From Saccharomycodes ludwigii (lineage: Eukaryota; Ascomycota; Saccharomycetes; Saccharomycodales; Saccharomycodaceae), in contig NC_060200.1 of the NCBI RefSeq assembly GCF_020623625.1, forward strand, positions 1,852,501 to 1,916,500: a stretch of DNA of 64,000 bases, given 5' to 3'. The notes below the pieces were generated by a model. The model worked only from the letters and a program-made list of their open reading frames with translations. It had not been told where the DNA came from and did no database searches. The translations under genes were made by a program, and so were the position numbers. This document shows, piece by piece, positions 59,355 through 64,000 of this stretch. Positions within the stretch are counted from its first letter, which is position 1; the number at the start of each line of letters is the position of its first letter.

Positions 59355-59963
59355 TCAAGGAGCACCTGCTCTATTCTTTAGATTTCTCTTATGTTGCAAA
59401 TCATTTTTCTTTATTAATCTCTTTCTTTCTTGTCTGTTTAAAGTTCTTGGGTCTATTAGACCATCTTCGTTAGTTGGTAATTTTTCATCAATTTCAACAC
59501 ACCAGTCACTTTCAACCTTTTTATTTGAACCTTTGTACCCCCATTTTTGAACCCATTCTCCAGAAGCTTCATCGTAAACTTTTTTACCCTCCTTAGTTTT
59601 GGATTTGATACCCTTTCTGGCGGCAAACTGTTCCCATTTGGTTGGTTGTTTGGGTTTGGGCAATGGTTTTTCACGTGGCAACTCAGTTGTTGGTTCAGGG
59701 AGTTGTATTAGTGAAATTGTGGATTTGGATGAATCAGTAGTATTTTTAATGGGTTGCGATAGTAGTTGGTTAATTAATAATTGGACATTATCACGAGTTA
59801 CTTGTTTAATATGATTCTCACGGGTTGGATTTGAGGAGTCAAAGGCCTCTTTGTCAATTGGAATAGAATCAAAAACAGCCAGATTACCTAGATCGAACGA
59901 AACTGGTATAGATTTTTCAACAGTGACTGGTAGATGAGAATACTTTGATGTATTAGTGGACAT
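59355..59963 (-). CDS. RRS1: Rrs1-like ribosome biogenesis factor (5S RNP loading)
   Basis: 202 residues (S. cerevisiae Rrs1 203). The conserved core reads KSIPVSFDLGNLAVFDSIPID near the N terminus, then the central EKPLPKPKQPTKWEQFAARKGIKSKTKEGKKVYDEASGEWVQKWGYKG and the basic C terminus KNDLQHKRNLKN. Rrs1 works with Rpf2 to load Rpl5, Rpl11 and 5S rRNA into nucleolar pre-60S particles. ATG at 59963. The order RRS1-UAF30-YOR296W-SDH4/TIM18 is that of S. cerevisiae YOR294W-YOR297C. Confidence 0.97.
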   Translation of the reverse strand: MSTNTSKYSHLPVTVEKSIPVSFDLGNLAVFDSIPIDKEAFDSSNPTRENHIKQVTRDNVQLLINQLLSQPIKNTTDSSKSTISLIQLPEPTTELPREKPLPKPKQPTKWEQFAARKGIKSKTKEGKKVYDEASGEWVQKWGYKGSNKKVESDWCVEIDEKLPTNEDGLIDPRTLNRQERKRLIKKNDLQHKRNLKNRAGAP

Positions 59964-60337
59964 CTTTTTGGTTATTATAAATGTATTTTCTCGAAGGGGG
60001 TATAAATACTTGTAAGTGAAAAGTTGTGTATCTTCTAAAAAAAAAGGCTACAACAGTTAAAGTAGGTGAGATGAGAGTTAAAACAAAGTCAGCTTTACAC
60101 TTGATTTTTTTCAATAAAATAAGTAATTAATTATTTTTGTTTCTTTATAACAGAAACATTTTGTATGAGAATTGTATTCGAAAACATTATACAAAAAATT
60201 TATTTAATGAGCGAAGAAAAAAAAGAAAAGAAAAAGAAAAGAAAAAGAAAAGAAAAAAAAACGTTTCTTTTTTTTTTCCATTTCGAATTATTAAAAAAAA
60301 AAAAACTAATGAAAAAAAAAGGAAAAAAAGTTAAAAA
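59964..60337. other. RRS1 upstream region and tRNA-Asn 3' flank
   Basis: RRS1 promoter side plus A/AAG-rich DNA (60212-60340). Lys-rich short frames here are translations of those runs. No other gene. Confidence 0.45.
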
Positions 60338-60411
60338 CGACCCCAGAGAGGATTGAACTCTCGATCTTGCGATTAACAGTCGCACGCCTTAACCAACTTG
60401 GCCATGGAGTC
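60338..60411 (-). tRNA. tRNA-Asn (anticodon GUU)
   Basis: 74-nt minus-strand tRNA beginning GACTCCATGGCC, with anticodon loop CTGTTAA (GTT), T arm AGTTCAATCCT and 3' end GGGGTCG. Matches S. cerevisiae tRNA-Asn closely. T5 then T7 follow as Pol III terminators. Its 5' flank carries the LTR element that starts 14 bases from the mature 5' end. Confidence 0.97.
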
Positions 60412-60424
60412 TGAAACACGCCTG

Positions 60425-60858
60425 TGTTATAAGGTAAACCTTATAACAAGATAAATCACGTGTTAATAACCGTAAATAGTGAGATACTATGTTATTATGA
60501 TTTATCCGTAAAGAGACTTGTACGTGGATGTTACGCTTAGTAGTGATTATGCCAGCAAAGCAAATACTACTATAACACCGCAGTACCGAAGTTGAGAACA
60601 ACGCATCGAAAAGCTAAGGCTATGCGCTGTCATAATTGTTGTAAAAGTTGTCGTGTCGACAACCGAAAACAGGAGTATATAAAGCCAACATCTCACTAAA
60701 GAGTTTTGGGTTTCGTAGATATATTGTCCTTGTTTGTATAAGTTAGTTTAGACTTATGTAATTAGATATTATATATAGAAGAAATATAATAACGAGAAAA
60801 GATCGATTTAGAACGAGTCTAACCAAGTAACATCTTTAGCCCACTTCACCTTACAACA
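60425..60858 (+). repeat. 5' LTR of the Ty3-type element
   Basis: 434 bp, TG...CA termini. It begins with a 22-bp hairpin-forming inverted repeat (GTTATAAGG and CCTTATAAC around TAAA, 60426-60447), has a CACGTG word at 60457-60462, and a TATATAAAG box at 60676-60684 as the likely promoter. The pheromone-response-like word TGAAACA at 60412-60418 lies in the flank, not in the LTR. The five bases before the LTR are GCCTG; the matching copy at the other end is out of view. Confidence 0.88.
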
Positions 60859-60860
60859 TC

Positions 60861-60873
60861 TGGTAGCGCCGCT
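60861..60873 (+). other. Primer binding site for initiator tRNA-Met
   Basis: TGGTAGCGCCGCT, complementary to the 3' end of yeast initiator tRNA-Met including its CCA, two bases after the LTR. This primer is the one used by Ty3. The gag ATG follows with no spacer. Confidence 0.93.
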
Positions 60874-61659
60874 ATGTATTTAGATAATTTAGATAACGAT
60901 ATCAAGTTGAATACACCACGTTCTTTCGATGGAAGGAAAGATATCTATGAAATATCAGATTTTCTAGCTACAGTTCACATCCAGATTGCCACTAGGAACA
61001 TTGAAAATGAAGCTACGAAGATCGCAACGCTTGGACGTTCCTTGACAGGACCTGCTGCACGTTGGTTTGTCTCGTATGGTACGAATAATGGCTTTGAAGG
61101 CCTTACCTATGACAACTTTGTAGTGGATTTCAAGAATCATTTTCAAGGCGCAGCTGACTCGTTCTACCTCGTACAGAAGATTCGAGAGTTACGCATGACC
61201 CGCCAGGTACCAATTGAAGAGTATAGCGACCGTTACTTTCGATTGGTGGATTTGCTACCTGATGCGTATTGGTCCGAAAATGCCAAAATCGATCAGTACT
61301 TATATGGTTTACCACCGAATGTCGTACAATATGTACGAGTGGTCAAACCCGACTCGTTGCAGGAAGCGATGGAGACGGCTTGGAAGCATGTGATGATCAA
61401 CATGAAGTCGTATAAGGAACCGTTTCCTGATCTCAATAGTTCCCGGATAATGGACCCAGACGCCATGGAACTCGACGCTATAAGTGATAGCCGGAGATCT
61501 CGTCAATATAACTATACCCCGAATAACGCTAACAATAATAGATTTAGGCCGATGGCACGTAAAACCATGTCTAGATCAGATTGTCTTAGGTTGGGTTTGT
61601 GCTTTAGATGCAAGAAAGGCGGACATAGCTCCAAGGAATGTTCCCAGAAGAACTACTGA
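60874..61659 (+). CDS. Gag polyprotein of the Ty3-type element
   Basis: 261 residues. The N-terminal two-thirds is a Ty3/Gypsy capsid (retrotransposon gag domain) with ALTGPAARWF-like LTGPAARWF, the IEEYSDRYFRLVDLLP major-homology-type region and QYLYGLPPNV. The C terminus is a nucleocapsid with one zinc knuckle CFRCKKGGHSSKEC (CX2CX4HX4C). It would form the particle shell and bind element RNA. The frame is open throughout. Pol lies in the +1 frame relative to gag, in line with the +1 frameshift expression known for Ty3. Confidence 0.93.
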   Translation: MYLDNLDNDIKLNTPRSFDGRKDIYEISDFLATVHIQIATRNIENEATKIATLGRSLTGPAARWFVSYGTNNGFEGLTYDNFVVDFKNHFQGAADSFYLVQKIRELRMTRQVPIEEYSDRYFRLVDLLPDAYWSENAKIDQYLYGLPPNVVQYVRVVKPDSLQEAMETAWKHVMINMKSYKEPFPDLNSSRIMDPDAMELDAISDSRRSRQYNYTPNNANNNRFRPMARKTMSRSDCLRLGLCFRCKKGGHSSKECSQKNY

Positions 61660-61660
61660 G

Positions 61661-64000
61661 AGTATGAATAGTTATAGTGAATATAAGTATAAAAAACATA
61701 AAAATAGAAAAAAAGAGAAAAATGAGAAAAAAGAGAAAAAAGAGGAAAAAACAGAAAAAAAGAAAAAAAAGTGTCCAGAAGTATCTGTGAGTGATGATAA
61801 ACGCGAATTTGTAAAGTTACCGAAATTCGAAATTTATCCGTTAATTGAAAAGAAACCATTGGTTGGTTGTAAAAGAGAAGTTAAGGGTGTAGTAAATAAT
61901 AAAGAAATGCTAGTATTGTTAGACACTGGTTCACCGACTACATTTGTGAATCGTTCAGTGGTCTCAGAGTTGAAATTAGAAACGTATTCAGCTCCGCCGT
62001 TCACTTTTTATGGCGCTGTCTCCGCTGAAACAGCCACATCAAGTGTTGCGACTAGTATTGTTATGTCGATTGAAAATATAAAGTATAAGTTTGATGCTTA
62101 CGTTACTGCTGCCGTCTCGCAGAAGATTATTATTGGTGACCCTGTTTTAAGGTCTTACCCGAAGTTACTACACCTGGGAGAAACTGTCGAACCCGAAAAT
62201 GTATTGGTTCCGTATGACAGTATATTACCTATTGATTACGTAGATAATCCGTCTAGGTATTTTAAAGAAGAAGATGAAATATTTGTTATTTCCGTTAGTG
62301 AATCTCCGAAAAAGGATTGTAACACGTTTGAACTGTTGCCGAAATCCTTGAGATTGAAGTACAAGAGTACTGTATCCAATGAATTGTGTCCCTCGAAAAT
62401 ACAGGATAGGAAGGTTGAACATGAGATTGTTCTGGCGCCTGATGGTAGACTTCCTCGAATAAGTCCGTATAGGTTGACACCGAAAAATGAAAGTATTGTT
62501 AACGACTTGATTAATGACTTGTTAGAAAAGAACTTCATCACACCGTCAAAATCCCCGTGTAGCTCGCCAATTGTATTGGTTAAGAAGAAAGATAATAGCT
62601 ACAGGATGTGTGTTGATTACAGAAAGTTGAATGCGATCACCGTCAAAGATCCATTCCCGTTACCCCGTATAGATAGCTTGTTGAGTAGAATTGGTAAAGC
62701 TACCATATTCTCGACGTTAGACTTGCACTCAGGTTATCATCAAATACCGGTTAGATCCGAAGACCAATATAAGACCGCGTTTGTGACACCCACTGCAAAA
62801 TATGAATATAAAGTGATGCCATTCGGTCTGGTGAACGCTCCGAGCACATTTGCACGTTATATGGCTGAGTTGTTCCGTGATCTAGTATTTGTTGGTGTCT
62901 ATTTAGATGACATTCTAGTGTTCTCAAAGTCAAAAGAAGAACATCTAAATCATCTAGACGTTGTTCTAGATCGCCTGAAGTCTGAAGGCTTAATAGCTAA
63001 ATTGAAGAAGTGTCATTTCCTTCAATCGTCCGTTGAGTTTCTAGGGTACCAAATTAGTGCTGGTAAGATTGAACCATTACAAGGTAAAACTGATGCCATT
63101 TGTGCGTTTCCGACCCCAAGGTCCGTTAAGGAAGCACAACGTTTTTTAGGCATGGTAAATTATTACAGAAGATTTATAAAAGGTTGCTCCATTATTGCAC
63201 GCCCGATTAATACGTTTATTTCCGGAGAAGCAACGTGGGGAGTAACACAAGATAAAGCACTGAAGTCATTAAAAAGAGCGTTACAGGAACAGCCCGTGTT
63301 GATACCATTTGACGTTACAGCTAGTTACAGATTAACTACAGATGCTTGTAAATATGGTGTTGGTGCTGTGTTAGAAGAACTGGACGAAAATAAGAACCCA
63401 GTTGGTACCGTATCCTATTTCTCTAAATCTCTACAAGGTGCTCAACAGAGATACCCCGCCGGAGAACTAGAATTATTAGGAATTATTTCGGCACTAGAAC
63501 ATTTTAAGTACTTGTTGCATGGTAAACGATTCGTGTTGAGAACCGATCATATAAGTTTACTGTCGTTGAAAACAACAAAAGAACCAGGCACAAGAATTGC
63601 CCGTTGGTTAGATACATTGTCCGAATATGATTTCGAATTACAGTATGTTAAAGGTCATGACAATGTCGTTGCTGATGCAATATCAAGAGCTCCGTATGAA
63701 ATCAATGTTATTGATGAGCTCGTATCCATTGATCCGTGTGAATGGAAGAATGATTATGAGGAAGATCCGTATTGTGCTGCTCTGTTAGTATCTCTGAATC
63801 CAGATGAGTATCTTGGGAAGATACGAGTTAGCAAAGCGGATACAAGTTATTTTAATAAGATCATTAAACGCTATAGATTGTCAAATGCGTTTCGAAAAAT
63901 GATCCGTCTAGAGGAGGATTTGTTGTATTGGAAAGATAGATACATAGTCCCTCGTAGTAAGGTACAGTTGGTGTTGAATACCTACCATGATCATGGTCTA
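61661..64000 (+). CDS. Pol polyprotein of the Ty3-type element (partial, runs off window)
   Basis: Frame in +1 register to gag. A short Lys/Glu-rich linker (about 61690-61775) precedes the aspartic protease, with active site DTGS beginning at 61922. Reverse transcriptase spans about 62430-63000: TLDLHSGYHQI, FGLVNAPSTF and the catalytic YLDD at 62900-62911. RNase H spans about 63300-63690 (TDACKYGVGA, the Asp catalytic block, and RTDHISL). The zinc-binding N terminus of integrase begins near 63880-64000 (TYHDHG at the edge). I give no end. The exact protein start depends on frameshifting, so 61661 is only the first codon after gag in this frame. Confidence 0.9.

Larger units (their letters stand above)
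60425..64000 (+). mobile_element. Ty3-type (Metaviridae, Gypsy) LTR retrotransposon, 5' part
   Basis: Element in plus orientation, cut by the window end. Parts seen: 5' LTR 60425-60858 with termini TGTTATAAGG and CCTTACAACA (imperfect inverted ends), primer binding site 60861-60873, gag 60874-61659, and pol from just after gag to the window edge, in order protease, reverse transcriptase, RNase H and the start of integrase. It sits just upstream of a tRNA gene, the target choice known for Ty3. The visible part looks whole and I saw no breaks, so it is probably young, but the 3' LTR is outside the window and age cannot be measured. Confidence 0.95.

Noticed and set aside
60412-60418. TGAAACA pheromone response element
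   Set aside because: It lies in the short spacer between tRNA-Asn and the LTR, as a single copy, and a 7-base match is expected often.

Overview
The window is AT-rich nuclear DNA of a budding yeast (Saccharomycotina). Host coding regions are compact and mostly intronless, intergenic DNA is full of long poly(dA:dT) runs and TA microsatellites, and nearly every recognisable protein has a clear Saccharomyces cerevisiae counterpart. Genes that in S. cerevisiae lie on the paired chromosome XIII and XV segments (RNA1, TAF9, BCH1, DFG5, RNT1, CUS1 versus RRS1, UAF30, YOR296W, SDH4/TIM18, MUM3, MBF1, RAX1, CPA1, ISW2, RRG7, MCH5) are interleaved here on one contig. This is what a lineage that never underwent the whole-genome duplication should look like. 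The very low GC and polyA-rich leaders would suit Saccharomycodaceae (Saccharomycodes/Hanseniaspora), but that placement is inference.

Layout. 1-6.8 kb: a block matching S. cerevisiae chromosome II (TIM12, PBY1, RXT2, YBR096W-like) without PHO3/PHO5. 6.8-11.5 kb: gene-poor DNA with one unrecognised Ser/Asn-rich protein (8174-9193) and a hairpin-rich stretch around 10.14-10.70 kb that may be a structured RNA gene. 11.5-31.3 kb: RAX1, CPA1 (with a Gcn4 site), a very large ankyrin/RCC1/BTB protein, tRNA-Pro, the AXL1 metalloprotease, a 20-bp inverted-repeat pair in front of a lysine-acetyltransferase-like gene, intron-containing tRNA-Tyr, and an ISWI ATPase. 31.5-38.7 kb: RNT1, CUS1, a small coiled-coil protein, a 15-copy 14-bp minisatellite, RRG7 and MCH5 (3' ends overlapping). 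38.7-60 kb: second tRNA-Pro, an Stp-type zinc-finger factor, DFG5, BCH1/BUD7, a TAF9 with a long charged N-terminal extension, MBF1, RNA1, MUM3, SDH4, YOR296W homologue, UAF30 (with an intron that hides its true start) and RRS1. 60.3-64 kb: tRNA-Asn with a Ty3-type LTR retrotransposon placed just upstream of it and running off the window end.

The genes are mainly housekeeping: mitochondrial import and respiration (TIM12, SDH4, RRG7), chromatin and transcription (RXT2, ISW2, TAF9, MBF1, UAF30), RNA processing and ribosome assembly (RNT1, CUS1, RRS1), nuclear transport (RNA1), bud-site or cell-wall and secretory functions (RAX1, AXL1, DFG5, BCH1) and metabolism (CPA1, MCH5, LYC1-like). RAX1 and AXL1, both linked to axial/bipolar budding in S. 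cerevisiae, are on the same contig but far apart. No CRISPR array, operon or bacterial-type system is present. All coordinates of starts were checked against the first in-frame ATG; several longer reading frames begin at non-ATG codons and were trimmed.
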